From Selaginella moellendorffii (Eukaryota > Streptophyta > Lycopodiopsida > Selaginellales > Selaginellaceae), in the NCBI RefSeq assembly GCF_000143415.4, contig NW_003314300.1:777740-841739 (forward strand): DNA of 64,000 nucleotides, read 5' to 3'. Of the stretch, positions 48,561 through 59,735 are shown piece after piece. Every line of letters starts with the position of its first letter. The first letter of the stretch is position 1. The notes under the pieces were generated by a model. The model saw only the letters and a list, made by a program, of their open reading frames with translations, searched no databases and was not told the origin of the DNA. A program made the position numbers and the translations under genes.

Positions 48561-50064
48561 GCTGATGGATGTAAGCTCCCACACGCTCACAACCACCCTC
48601 ACCTCAAACGCTTCATCCGGTGAGGCGTTCCTCTTCTCTTCTTTTTCTTTTTCTTCCTTTCTTTCACTTTACTTTCATGATTCCTTTTCTTACTTTCAGA
48701 GGGTGTTTCTCCACTGGACTATGGCTCGTGCCTTGGATTTCATACTCATGCTGCATTGCCGTTTGTATGGAGGTTCCTCAATTGGCTCAGTTTCTGTTCT
48801 AGATTCTTTGGCCCTTTCCTTACCATTACACACCCCACACATTCCCCTCACCCATTCCATATCACCTACACTCATAGTTCCATCACCAATCACTTCCAGC
48901 AGTGTTTCCCGCACTTATCTCTAGATGCCCGTCTTGCATCTTTCATTCTTTCACCATCATTCACATCTCTGTTTAAGGTTACATTTACACCATACCACAG
49001 ACACACATATGTGCATCAGCAGCAAAAGACACTACCTCATTTGGACATGCCATTTCTGAGATATCCTTGTGACCATTTTCCGACAATGCACTAGCTTTTC
49101 TAGAGCGACTTTCTTCCAACCAGGTGAACCTATTCACTCAAAGCACCTAGGTGGATTTTTAGGTGAGGCCACAAAAGCCAAAGCCACTTTCTTCTACTCC
49201 AGCACTCAGTGGACACATGCCACCTCCCTTTACTGGCAACCCAGCAACCATACCGTCCTTTTCAGCTACTACCTTCTTTAGTTACTCTTATTTCAAAGAC
49301 GGCCACCTTCTCAGAGTGCCACCACCATCTCAGCGCTCCACCATATCACTCCACCATATCAGTGCTGGAGCAAGTGCAGGAGTAGGAGCAAGAGTAGGTG
49401 GTTACCAGTTACCGGCTACTCCGAGAGGTCAACACTTACTCTACGGGCCAACGGTTATTAATGGCCACCTTTTCAGAGTGCCACCACCATCTCGGCACTC
49501 CACCATACCACTCCATCTTTCATCATTTCCACACTTACCACCCTTGGGTAACACATCCCCTCTTCTACCTCTCTTTCTTTTTTGATTTCAGCCAATCCTT
49601 GGAGCATATTAGAAGTCATCAAGAGGCTGCATTTGCATATTACACTTTCTTGAGCCAAAATCCAGGTATGGGTTAAATTCTTTGGGTACTCACTCTTTTT
49701 CCTCTATTTTCATCCTCTTTTCACACTTTTTCTGCACATTTTCTTCAACTTAAGGGTCTAGTTTGACTACAAGGTTTCCCACCGGGTTTTCCTCCTTGTC
49801 TCCAAACTTCACACTTACCTCTTTTCTTTCTTTTCCACTTTGTTTTCTGGCAATCCACCATGGTCACATGTTAAGGCGTGGCCACCGAGAGAGTGAGAGA
49901 GAGAGAGAGGGAATATTCTGATTCTCAGAATATTCCCCATCTTCCTTGTACAAAACCCTTGCCTCACAAGGGCAAGGGGGGGCATTTTTTATGGAGAGCA
50001 TTGAAGTATTTCTTGTGTTTGAGCGAGTGTTGGGGGAGATGCCCCTCCTTCCCCCAACAATGAT

Positions 50065-51843
50065 GATAGCCATTCTAGATTCTAGATTGGGTAGATGAAA
50101 CTAACTTGCTCAACTTTGTTGAATTCTTCCTTGACTTTCAATTGCATGTTGGGGTTCATTCTATATACTGATTATTTCTTTTGTACAGTTTGAATAATAT
50201 TTGGTCTGGAATTTTCTTTGTTGTACTTGTGGAGATTCAAAGGGCTTTTTAATACTCTCCAAAGATAATTGTGTTCTTCCCTAGTATGTGACAACATTAG
50301 CTTTCTTGAGCCAAATTTGTCCAAGAAGTACCTTATAGAAACTATGTTCTTTAGCCATTTTGAGTATAATGAAAGTGATTTTGAACTCTTAATCTGATTG
50401 GGATGTTGCAAATGATTTTAGATGGTTGTACACTTCTATCATCAGTTATTTTGATATTGAAGGGTGTTAGTTGAATTGGTCTAAATCCCATTACTTTGTA
50501 TATTGAGTATTTGATAATGTTGACACTTGCACTGCCATCAATGATTGTTTGAGGAATTTTGTTCTTTTCTATCTAGATTAGTATGTATAGTACATCTTCA
50601 TCAAAGTTGCCAAATTGTTGGTCTTTTTCTTAAATTGAGTTCATTGTGCTTGTGTTGGTACTTGACAAATCTTGAGTAGCTGTTTCTTCAAGTATAGGGC
50701 ATTTACAAAAGCTCTTAAAGGGTAAATGTGATATTTTGTTGAAGAATTTTATTTATGAGCTGTGGTTGCTTTTTATGTTTTTGTGGGAGTTGGATTGCAA
50801 TTTCCTAATTATTAGTTATTTCAAGTTTGTGTTGTTGAAGATCTTCCTACACTATGTTTATAAGCTCTTTAGCTACTTACCATTCTTCTTTTAAAATTTC
50901 TTGTATTTGGTTTTGAGTTTCTTGTTCTTTAATTTCATCATCAAGGTGTTCTTCTTGATAATTCACATACTTCTTTTGAGTTCATGTGAAAACTTAAATT
51001 TCTGGTTCATCTTCAACATTGGACTTCTTCGACTAGTTCTTTGTTGACATTCCTTGCTATTGGTGGAAGTCTTCAGTTATTAATTGCTCTGAATTGGTTG
51101 ATTTATTTGATTTTGTTGTTATTAATATTGAGGTAAAAAATCCTGAGTTTGAGGTTGTTATTGATAGTTGTTTCGTGGATATACTCAAGATGGCTATTTT
51201 TATTGTTATAGTTATTGTTGATAATTTGATTGTTGAGGTCTCTATTATCAATTATTTTGGTACTACTACCGGTAGTTATTTTGCCATAAAGGTGGTCTCC
51301 ATTGTTGATTTTCTTGATAAAGTTATTGATAAGCCTATTGGTAAGCTGGTGGTCTATGGTCATTTTAGTAATCTTTTTTTTTTGTATTTTGGGTTAGGAT
51401 TATAATTACTTTGATTCAGATAGTTGGATTGCCATTATTGTTGATTTTGTTGAGGATGATTGTATTATTTTCAATTCAATGGAAGAGTTTGGGATGTATT
51501 CTCAACTTGTGTGACTTTTGCAACTCCTCAATATTGACAAATCTTTGCAATATGTCCTTCTCTTTTGCAAATCTGACATTTAAGAATTTGTAACTTACAT
51601 TCTGTTGTGATGTATCTTTCATTCTTGCATTTTGTACACCATAGTTTTTTGAGTTCACACTTCTTCATTGTCAAATGAGTCTTTGTTTCTTGAGGATTCA
51701 GTTTTTGAGAAATTTCAAAGCTATTTCTCGATATTCTTGATTTTCTCATAAATGTATTTGACAGTTATATCAACTTTTAAGTCATCATTGATGCTTACTA
51801 TTGTGACCATTTGTTGATAAATTTTCTTTAAACCTTGTACATA
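50065..51843 (-). pseudogene. gag, protease and RT start of gypsy element G3
   Basis: On the minus strand the gag part has two CCHC-type knuckles at about 51660-51530: one with Tyr for His (CTKCKNERYITTEC) and one intact (CQICKREGHIAKIC). An Asn/Ile/Thr-rich stretch follows. Protease text (IPQTIIDGSASVNII, then YKVMGFRPIQLTPF) is near 50590-50500. The start of RT (FIYPI, a stop, NLEWLSSL) is at about 50110-50070, where homology stops at the border of G4. The rest of RT and RNase H are missing. Confidence 0.65.
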
Positions 51844-52629
51844 TGTAGCGCATGTGATCATAGGATGAGATTTGGATATACTGTCACTGTGGATCCTTGG
51901 AATCTTGGAGGATAAATGGGGATAAAATAGCTACTAAAGGCTCTCTCATCAAGCAATTGCCCCTTTTTCAGTTTGCTTAAAGGGAGAGAGATAAGGTGTG
52001 CTACAGTTGATATTAGAGCAAATGACACAGGTTCGATTCCCATTGATTAGTGGCTACCTAAAATATAATATACCCTTGAGCAAGGTATATTCCTACCCCT
52101 AAAATTTGAAAAATCGTACGTATTGGACATCCATCCGTACGTCCTTCCTCTTGTGGAGCATCCCAAACGAAGGTATTTACTATAGGACTATGATATGGGT
52201 GGATGACTAGTTGCCTCATGGAATAGTTAGTCTACATAATGGAAGGATTGGTAGATTCAATGGGAGGATTGGTAAATTCAGTGCAAAAATGGAAGTGTTG
52301 GTTCCCCTTGGCTCAGTAGAGGTTGTTAGTCAACACAATGGAAGGATTGGTAGATTTAGTGCAGAAATGAAGGTGTTGGTTCCCCTTGGCTCAATAGGGG
52401 TTGTTAGTCAACATCTTATGATCACATGTGCTACACTCACCCTCCCCCCCCCCCCCTCCCCCTTTAGAGATGTTAATGTCCTCATTGACTAAGATTTGGA
52501 TATACTGTCACTGTGGATTCTTGGAACCTTGGGAGATAAATAGGGATAAAATAGCCACTAAGGGCTCTCTCATCAAGTAATTGCCCCTTTTCCAGTTGGC
52601 TTAAGGGGAGAGAAATAAGGTGCGCTACA
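51844..52629 (+). mobile_element. TRIM copy A, about 786 bp, with an inverted PPT/LTR junction
   Basis: The 5' LTR is 51844-52005 (162 bp, TGTAGCGC...GTGCTACA), nearly the same as the LTRs of copy B at 58916. The primer site (TGATATTAGAGC) is decayed. The 3' LTR ends GCGCTACA at 52629. Its first 20 or so bases, the polypurine tract and about 30 bp of internal sequence are inverted as one block (about 52412-52491), so the tract reads as a C run at 52441-52463. Flanks are ACATA (51839-51843) and ATATA (52630-52634), a target duplication with one change. It is inserted in the gag of G3. Confidence 0.85.
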
Positions 52630-52783
52630 ATATACCAAATATATTTACCTTGCTTAGTTAATAAATCTTTGCAGTGTCTTGCATGGTATTTAAATTGTCA
52701 TATATAATTTTCAATGTCTTTTTTACTACCTTGTTTGATGCTCTTGAGGTGTTCAAAATTTTCAATTGTGGTTCCAGTTCAAT
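52630..52783 (-). pseudogene. Short gag segment of G3 between two insertions
   Basis: On the minus strand this reads LEPQLKILNTSRASNKVVKK and then LKIIYDNLNTMQDTAKIY. It links the gag pieces on either side once the TRIM and the family X LTR are taken out. Confidence 0.5.
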
Positions 52784-52916
52784 GGTGTTATCGTATGGTA
52801 AATCACTATAGGATAAAGGGTAAAACCACATGTCCTACATTTGGTCCTCTGATACCAAATGTAGTGCACATGGTTTTACCCTTTATCCTATGGTGATTTA
52901 CCATAGGATAACACCA
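52784..52916. repeat. Large palindrome made by two facing family X LTR ends
   Basis: Arm 52784-52839 (GGTGTTATCGTATGGTAAAT ... TGTCCTACA) and arm 52860-52916 are inverted copies, both corresponding to the 3' end of the family X LTR. The 20-bp centre contains the minus-strand primer site. Within each arm lies a smaller palindrome around TATGGTAAATCA. Confidence 0.85.
52846..52857 (-). other. Primer binding site of the family X LTR copy X1
   Basis: On the minus strand this is TGGTATCAGAGG, 2 nt from the LTR end at 52860. It matches the tRNA-iMet 3' end at 11 of 12 positions. It identifies X1 as a 5' LTR on the minus strand. Confidence 0.8.
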
Positions 52917-53990
52917 CGAAGCGAAACCTAAACCCTCTTTATGCCACGTGTCATATACCACGTGTCCATGGGACAGTGGTGTGGAACCCGGTGTTCAAGG
53001 CCTTGGGCTATTGAACGAAGGAACTGTGCCAAACTCCCAAGCATGGAGCCAAGGAGCATTAGCACTGGAGCACGGAACGACTCCCGAGCATATATCCCAA
53101 GGAGCGAAGGGATAGGAGCCTAGAGCAACTTGGAACAATCCTAGAGTAACCAACATCCTAATGCTAGGACTAGCACACAAAACAGAGCCAAATGGATTCT
53201 GGTGCTATTTCAACATACTGATTGCCTAACGCGAAGACATAGGTATTCCACCAGCTAGCATGGTGTGAAATTTGGGTTTAGACCCAAGTCAGACGCAGAA
53301 CAAGGACAGGCACACAAGCAGAAGCTAGACTATACCTCAAGTTGGTCGGCCATGCCACTATCCCTACTATATATTTGGAACCCCCCACAGCCTCCCCCCC
53401 CCTTCCCCCCCTTGAGGAACATATGCTTTGGGCTTTCACCCCAAGCCTCCCTTAGTACCAGGAGTTAGTCTCTAAGACAAGTCTGAAACTTACTAAATAT
53501 GGAATGGTTTTAGATTGCGAATTTGGATATGGGACGAACACCATTGCATTCAGGACAATCTCTACATTCTTTAGATATGCCAAATGAGTAAATCTAGACA
53601 CTTTCCATAAATAACATTTGGGATCGAATTGAAACTAACACAAAGGGCATGATAGCGAGGGTGTTTGGTAGACACGATAAGCTATCATCCAGCGTTATTA
53701 AGGGACTAATCTCAATATGCGAGGGTTCTTGTCAAGTTAGTGCAAGATAGAGCAAAAGAGAACTAAAAAGCCAGGCCAAGTATATTTGGCTAAATAGACA
53801 CTTAGGAATTCTATCCTTATGCTTATCCAGCCAAGTACAGATGCAAAGTCCAATTTACTAACACTTGAACAAGAAGGACTAATAAAAGGTCTAGCAATAC
53901 CGACTTCCTGCCATCGTGGCAGTAAGGTAAGAGTGTCCATAAGGACCGGCCGATAGGTAACTTTCGATACCCAAAGTCACATTTGTGACA
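52860..53990 (-). mobile_element. Family X 5' LTR (X1) inserted in G3
   Basis: 1131 bp, TGTCACAAATGTG...GTGCACTACA on the minus strand. It aligns along its length with the LTR at 57541-58694 and with the solo LTR at 10936-11865. It has a primer site but almost no internal region: G3 sequence resumes after the inverted LTR end. It carries the shared module of C runs plus the GCTTTGGG-CTTTCA-CCCCAAGC hairpin at about 53366-53447. Confidence 0.8.
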
Positions 53991-54929
53991 TCCACTTCCT
54001 GAAGGAGATATTGGAGGTGGTGGCTCAATGGCAAGGTGATGTGTGGGATTCACTTGAGTGGTGTAATGTTTATAGATGCATTGGAAAAAGATGGAAACTC
54101 CCATCTTTATTTGCCTTCCCTTGCCCACCTATAAGGTAATATTTTTCATTTCGGTCATAAATCCATTGTAGGTGAAATGAGTTATGTTTATTTGCCATCT
54201 AGTCTTAGTAGCTTCCAATAGGTGTGCTATTTTGATACTAGCATTTTGTGCAATCGTCCTCCCATTGATGATGGCACACAACACTTTAAGCCTAGCATGA
54301 TAGTTAAGCTTCAAGTAGGTGAAGTTGTCTCCTTGTCCAGATATGTAATTTAGGAGGATGTATTATTTGGGCATGCGATCTTTCTTACTCATCATGATTA
54401 CTTTGCCCTCGTTATCTATGCAAAAAATCTGAGCAAACTAAGTGAGTCCAAAAGGATGGACTCACCTGCAGAAAAGAAAAATATATTCCTTTGGGTACTA
54501 CTTTTATATAAATTCGATCCTTTGCTTGACTGTTGTTTTTGCTTCAAGTAGCTCTGCATAGGTGAGTAACCCAAAGGCATTAATCCAAAACTTGTCATAG
54601 GGAGAAAGCACAAACTCCCTAAACAGCTTTACTTGGCTATAATTTGGCTCCTTGTTGTTGGATGAGATTTCCTCCATATACTCATCTTGCCTAGGCATTT
54701 TTACTGTCTGTGGAGATTTGTAGGTAAACCACTCGACATTAGGCGACTGGGAGATGGAGTGCAATGCCAACAGAGGTGCCCAAGAGAGGCCTTGAATCGA
54801 TGGTGCAAGAGTGGAGTTGACAGCTTGTGGCAGTGGTGTGAGGACAAATTCACTCCACCCAATCGAGAGTGCACTCAACCCAGTAGGCAGTGACAATGGC
54901 ATTTGCTCTTGCGCGGCCATAGGTGACAT
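53991..54929 (-). pseudogene. 5' gag region of gypsy element G3
   Basis: A genuine ATG at 54929 starts a 141-codon frame to 54504 (MSPMAAQEQMPLSLPTGL, then SQVKLFREFVLSPYDKFWIN). After a short broken part, another frame at 54314-54129 (GRTIAQNASIKIAHLLEAT, then WQINITHFTYNGFMTEM) leads to AIEPPPPISPSGSG at 54010, where LTR X1 cuts in. It looks like the N-terminal half of a plant gypsy gag. I place it with G3 from strand, order and continuity. Confidence 0.5.
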
Positions 54930-57540
54930 TTAAGCTGCTATCCCTTAAGACTAAATCAGTTGTTAACCTTCTTCTTTTTCGAACCATATTCAAAGAAATT
55001 TGTCAAAATTTACAAAGACAGGTGTTGTAGCCCATGCCAAAAACAAATTTTTTAGGCAAGTGAGTAGGCAGGCTAATAGACAGTAGTTAACAATAAGTAG
55101 CATAATTCATTCATTGCTGCCATGAATATCAAACACATGACTCTTTCAAAAAACTCTACTAGGAACTCCAAGCCCTAAAACAATTTCCCAAATTATAAAC
55201 CTAAATATACAAATCCCTCTTTAAGATATTACCTAGATTTTGTATAACATTGTATCTCTTTCTCAAAACACTTGATTCTCCACAACAGAAAACTAAAACA
55301 ATTGAAACAAAATATCAAACACTAAATCACCAACATTGTTTCTATCCAACTTAAATTCCCCGTGTTCCTTCTGCAAAAAATAACTAAAAAAATAGGGTTT
55401 ACCATCATGTTAATTCCTAGAACACACTCTTTTCATTTTTTTTATAAACCAATTCATCCACTTCCTGTCACCCTCAGAATGAATCTTGGATTCTTACAAG
55501 TTGTTTAGTGGTGATCATTCATCATGAGAAGGGAAGAAGGAAAAATCACAACCAAACGGGACAGCCATAACAAACCTGATGGCTATAACTTGCATGGACT
55601 TTTGTGTGGACTGGTAAAGGTTGTGTTGCCAAAGACTGCCCTTATGGGAAGGAGAGCTAAGCACACATAAACGAGGAGCAAAATGGCAGACAGGATTTGG
55701 TTGATTCTTGGAACTTGGAGCTTGGAAGTAGCCAAGAACAAGAAATAGTTTGCAAGATATATGCTTCATTGCACACTAGATAGTTGCATCTGCTCATTTA
55801 ATTGCGAAGGACAAGGAGTTCCAAGTGGAGTGGATCTGCAACCAAGCTCCCAGGGAAGCTCTAGGGATGCATTGGCCACTGCTTACCTTAGGTGTGGGAC
55901 TAACAACATTTGAGCAGGCAAGGCATCACAAAGTTTGTTTATCATCTTGAGAGTGAACATGCTATGTCTGCGAAATACCAGAACCAACAGGAGAAGAGAT
56001 CAAGCCTCTTAAAGACCAAACACTAAACACTGTAAACAGTGGTTTTGTATTGAGTAAGACACCTTTTTTTTTCTAAAAGAACTTTATAAACCAGAATAAG
56101 TTGTTGATTAGAGGGACTTCAAGTTTCAACACGGTGCTAATGGCTATTAAGTCTTAGGTATCAGAGATTTTTAAATACTAAATTTTTTATCTCTGTAGAT
56201 TCTTCAAAAAGGAGTCAATTCAGATGTCATTTACTCTGTAGACAGTATTACAGGGATCTCAGCTCCGCTGGGAGAAGCAGAGAATGGCTTTGGTTTTGGT
56301 ATTGGGGTAGTTCAATCTGTTTCTTTTTATTGCTTTCTCTTAACACTATAGTTTGGAGAGATACAATTTTTTTTGTACTGTTGTATTAAATATAAAACAA
56401 AATATTTTATACTTATGTACATTCTATTTCATACTTCTCTCCAGGTAGTTCAGCATTTTTTTTTCTTCGCAGAAGTTTGCTCAATGAAAACCCAACAGTT
56501 TTGAAAAGTTCTATAAACTAAACTATAAAGATTCAAGTGAGCACGAAAGGAATAGAAAGAGGACACAAGCCCATCATCCACGGGGAGCATCTGAGTGTGA
56601 CACTTTTCATGGACCAATTGCAGCTCTAGATCTTTTTATCTGAAAAGAAAATTATAAAAATCCCTTCTCAACAACTACCTTTTTTCGAAGATCCTCTTGC
56701 TGTTTAGAAACACTAAGGGGCTTTACCTTGCTTAGATTTGCTGTTGTCTGAACAAATTGAAAACATAAGTTAAAATAGCATAAGTATTGTACAACTTTTC
56801 TAAATAGCTCAGCAAATCAAGTTTGTAGAGCATTGGCTTCAATTTGTTCGTCTCTGTGAGCTACATCTTCAAAACATATGGATGAGCACATAGGGTAACC
56901 ACACAGTATCATACCTCCAAATGGAAAGCTTTTGATAGCCTTGTAATACATTGCTGGATCTTGGCATCCACCCTATTTAATTTCTGGTAAAGACATCCAT
57001 GCATGATGTTTTGAGCACAAATCAAAAGCCTCAAAATTCAAATTACTTTCTTACAAAAGTTCTGCTTTATCATGTCTGTAATTTATGGGATAAATATTTC
57101 ACAGCCACTATGCCTTCAAATAACCTGCTATATTTTTCTTCTAGTTCAACATCCAGTATAGAAGGATACCAAATGCAAAGATTGTCTTCACAATCTGAAT
57201 CAAAAGGCTGAGTTTTTTTCTATACTAAAATATTCAAGAGAATACAAGTTTTTGATAAAATAAGAGTCTTTAGTTTCTGATTTGAGGGAACAACTGCATT
57301 TCTTTTCAGTGACAGTGGATGTGGGATATATCGATTCAAAGTTATTGAGGTAAAATCCAAGTGCTGAAGGCCTGGAAAACAATAAGCTTCAAACTTACAA
57401 TGGGGAACTAAGAACTTGCAGTATGAAAAAAATGGTTGGCCCAAGTGGTTCTTCAAATCCATGGAGCTTGAGTTGCCATCAAGAAGCCATCCATCCCCAA
57501 GCTCTTGAAGGAAAGCATGGATATATTCTGGAAGTGTTAT
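54930..57540. other. AT-rich region, no supported gene
   Basis: Possible exon-like traces only. At 56208-56305 the plus strand reads LQKGVNSDVIYSVDSITGI and then SAPLGEAENGFGFGIG, followed by a GTAG. At 57540-57220 the minus strand reads LPEYIHAFLQELGDGWLLDG and then FPGLQHLDFTSITLNRYIP after an acceptor-like TTTTCCAG. I recognise neither. Upstream, 54930-55500 may contain the 5' LTR of G3, but no partner was found. Several short A or T runs occur. Confidence 0.3.
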
Positions 57541-58694
57541 TGTAGTGCACGTGGTTTTAACCCTTTATCCTATAGTGATTTACCATAGGATAACACCACG
57601 AAGCGGAACCTAAACCCTCTTTGTGCCACGTGACAGATGCCACGTGTCACATGCCATGTGTCCATGCCACGTGTCCATAGGAACCCGAGGTTCAGGGCCT
57701 TGGGCCACTGAACGAAGGAACGGTGCCAAACTCCCAAGCATGGAGCCAAGGAGTGACGGAACCGAACCACGGAGCAACTCCCGAGCATACAGCCCAAGGA
57801 GTGAAGGGACAGGAGCCCGGAGCGACTTGGAACAGTCCTAGAGTAACCAGCATCCCAATGCCAGGACCAACACGCAAAACGGAGCCAAATGGAGTCTGGC
57901 ACTATTTTAGCATACCGGTGGCCTAATGCGAGGATATGGGTACTCCACCAACTAGCATGGAATGGAACTTAGGCTTAGACCCAAGCCGGACGCAGAACAA
58001 GGACAGGCACGCAAGCGGGAGCTAGACTATGCCTTAGGTTGGTCGGCCATGCCCGACCTACCCACTATCCCTACTATACATTTGGAACCCCCCACAGCCC
58101 CCCCCCCCCCCCTTGAGGAACACACGCTTTGGGCTTTCACCCCAAGCCTCCCTTAGTATCAGGAGTTAGTCTCTGGGACAAGCTCGAAACTTACTAAATA
58201 TGGAATGTCCCTAGATTGCGAATTTGGACACGGGACGAACACCATTGTGTTCAGGACGATCTCTACATTCCGTAGATATGCCAAATGAGCAAATTTGGAC
58301 ACTTTCCATAAATAGCATTTGGGACCGAAATGAGACTAACACAAAGGGCATGATAGCGAGGGTGTTTGGCAGACACGGTAAGCTATCATCTAGCAATATT
58401 GAGGGACCAAGCTCAATATCGCGGGGGTTCCTAACACTAGCAAGTGCAAGCCAACATCATGAGTTTCTCATCACCGTATCAAGTCTGCTTGACTAAATGA
58501 CAACTTAGGATTTCCTTCCTTAGTGCCCTTCCGATCTAAGTGCACATGTGATGACCAGTTTCTCAACTAGCTTAGGTGGAGACTGATAACGGGCCCAGCA
58601 ATACCGACCTCCTGCCATCGTGGCAGTAAGGTAAGAGTGTCCGTAAGGACTAATCGACAGGTAACTTTCGATACCCGAAGTCACATACGCGACA
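57541..58694 (-). repeat. Family X 3' LTR of element X2
   Basis: 1154 bp, TGTCGCGTATGTG...GTGCACTACA on the minus strand. Just upstream on that strand is a purine run (AGGGGGGGGAGAG at about 58695-58708), the expected polypurine tract, so this is a 3' LTR and the internal region lies to the right. The 15-C run at 58098-58112 and the hairpin at 58126-58147 are well preserved. The left flank is GTTAT (57536-57540), so the far end of the element should be followed by GTTAT if complete. Confidence 0.8.
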
Positions 58695-58915
58695 CTCTCC
58701 CCCCCCTAGGGAAGATCGACGTCCTCGTCGATGCATACTCGAGTCTAGAATACCGCCAAGGAAACAACTCCAGAAAAAGTTCACGGTACTCACACTATGT
58801 GAGAAATGCACCAACTTAAATGAGTTAGGAGGCAACCTCTTTGTCTAACGCGGATGCGCTACCAGCTTAGACACCTTCCGGCCGTTGCCGACAAGGAAAT
58901 GACCAACGGAGTTAG

Positions 58916-59735
58916 TGTAGCGCATGTGATCATGGGATGAGATTTGGATATACTGTCACCGTGGATCCTTAGAACCTTGGGGGATAAATGGGGATAAAAT
59001 AGCTACTAAGGGCTCTCTCATCAAGCAATTGCCCCTTTTCCAGTTGGCTTAAGGGGAGAGAGATAAGGTGCGCTACAGTTGGTATCGGAGCAAATGGCAC
59101 GGGTTCGATTCCCATTGATTAGTGGCTACTTAAAAAGTATAATATACCCTTGAGCAAGGTATATTCCTACCCCTAAATTAGAAAATCGTATGTATTGGGC
59201 ATCCATGCGTACGTCCTTCCTCTTGTGGAGCATCCCAGACGAAGGAATCCACCGTGGGATTGCGGTACGGGTGGATGACTAGTTGCCTCACATGGAATAG
59301 TTGGTCTACACAATGGAAGGATTGGTAGATTGAGTGCGGAAATGGAGGTGCTGGTTCCCCTTGGCTCAGTAGGGGAGCATCCCAGACGAAGGAATCCACC
59401 GTGGGATTGCGGTACGGGTGGATGACTAGTTGCCTCACATGGAATAGTTGGTCTACACAATGGAAGGATTGGTAGATTGAGTGCGGAAATGGAGGTGCTG
59501 GTTCCCCTTGGCTCAGTAGGGGTTGTTAGTCAATAGTCAATGAGGATATTAACATCTCTGAAGGGGGGGTGAGTGTAGCGCATGTGATCATGGGATGAGA
59601 TTTGGATATACTGTCACCGTGGATCCTTGGAACCTTGGGGGATAAATGGGGATAAAATAGCCACTAAGGGCTCTCTCATCAAGCAATTGCCCCTTTTCCA
59701 GTTGGCTTAAGGGGAGAGAGATAAGGTGCGCTACA
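58916..59735 (+). mobile_element. TRIM copy B, 820 bp, target duplication GTTAG
   Basis: LTRs 58916-59077 and 59574-59735 (162 bp each, nearly identical, TGTAGCGC...GCGCTACA) flank 496 bp. The primer site TGGTATCGGAGC is at 59080-59091; the polypurine tract (GAAGGGGGGGTGAG) directly precedes the 3' LTR. GTTAG at 58911-58915 is repeated at 59736-59740. There are no coding frames apart from a spurious one through the internal repeat. It sits inside the internal region of X2 and is therefore younger. Confidence 0.95.
59227..59520 (+). repeat. 147-bp tandem duplication inside TRIM copy B
   Basis: Units 59227-59373 and 59374-59520 appear identical. Copy A at 51844-52629 has one full unit plus a partial one, so the duplication is specific to this copy or subfamily. 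Confidence 0.9.

Larger units (their letters stand above)
43736..50064 (+). mobile_element. Broken Tat-like Ty3/gypsy element G4
   Basis: Plus-strand gag, protease, an RNase H-like domain, RT, a second RNase H and an integrase C-terminal piece lie between two parts of G3 that run on the opposite strand. The RT (EWVANLIPACKANGKLCLCI, CIDFRDLNKATTKDHFPTP) matches the Tat group of plant gypsy elements. The 5' LTR is missing and the integrase core is deleted. The 3' part from 48560 to about 50064 is CT-rich and noncoding. It includes a direct repeat (AGAGTGCCACCACCATCTC at about 49314 and 49478) and a TGTTGGGGGA...TTCCCCCAACA hairpin at 50028-50059. The right border is approximate. Confidence 0.75.

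Noticed and set aside
51057-51405. Asn/Ile-rich frames on both strands as a novel gene
   Set aside because: They belong to the AT-rich gag region of G3, flanked by its zinc knuckles and protease on the same strand.
55515-55769. 84-codon minus-strand ATG frame with a hydrophobic start, possible secreted peptide
   Set aside because: No homology that I recall, no splice or promoter signal, and surrounding DNA is decayed AT-rich sequence.
59173-59460. 95-codon minus-strand frame with a repeated peptide
   Set aside because: It is the translation of the 147-bp duplication inside a noncoding TRIM.
59227-59520. 147-bp unit as a nucleosome-length satellite
   Set aside because: Only two copies, inside one TRIM; the length match to a nucleosome core is probably coincidence.
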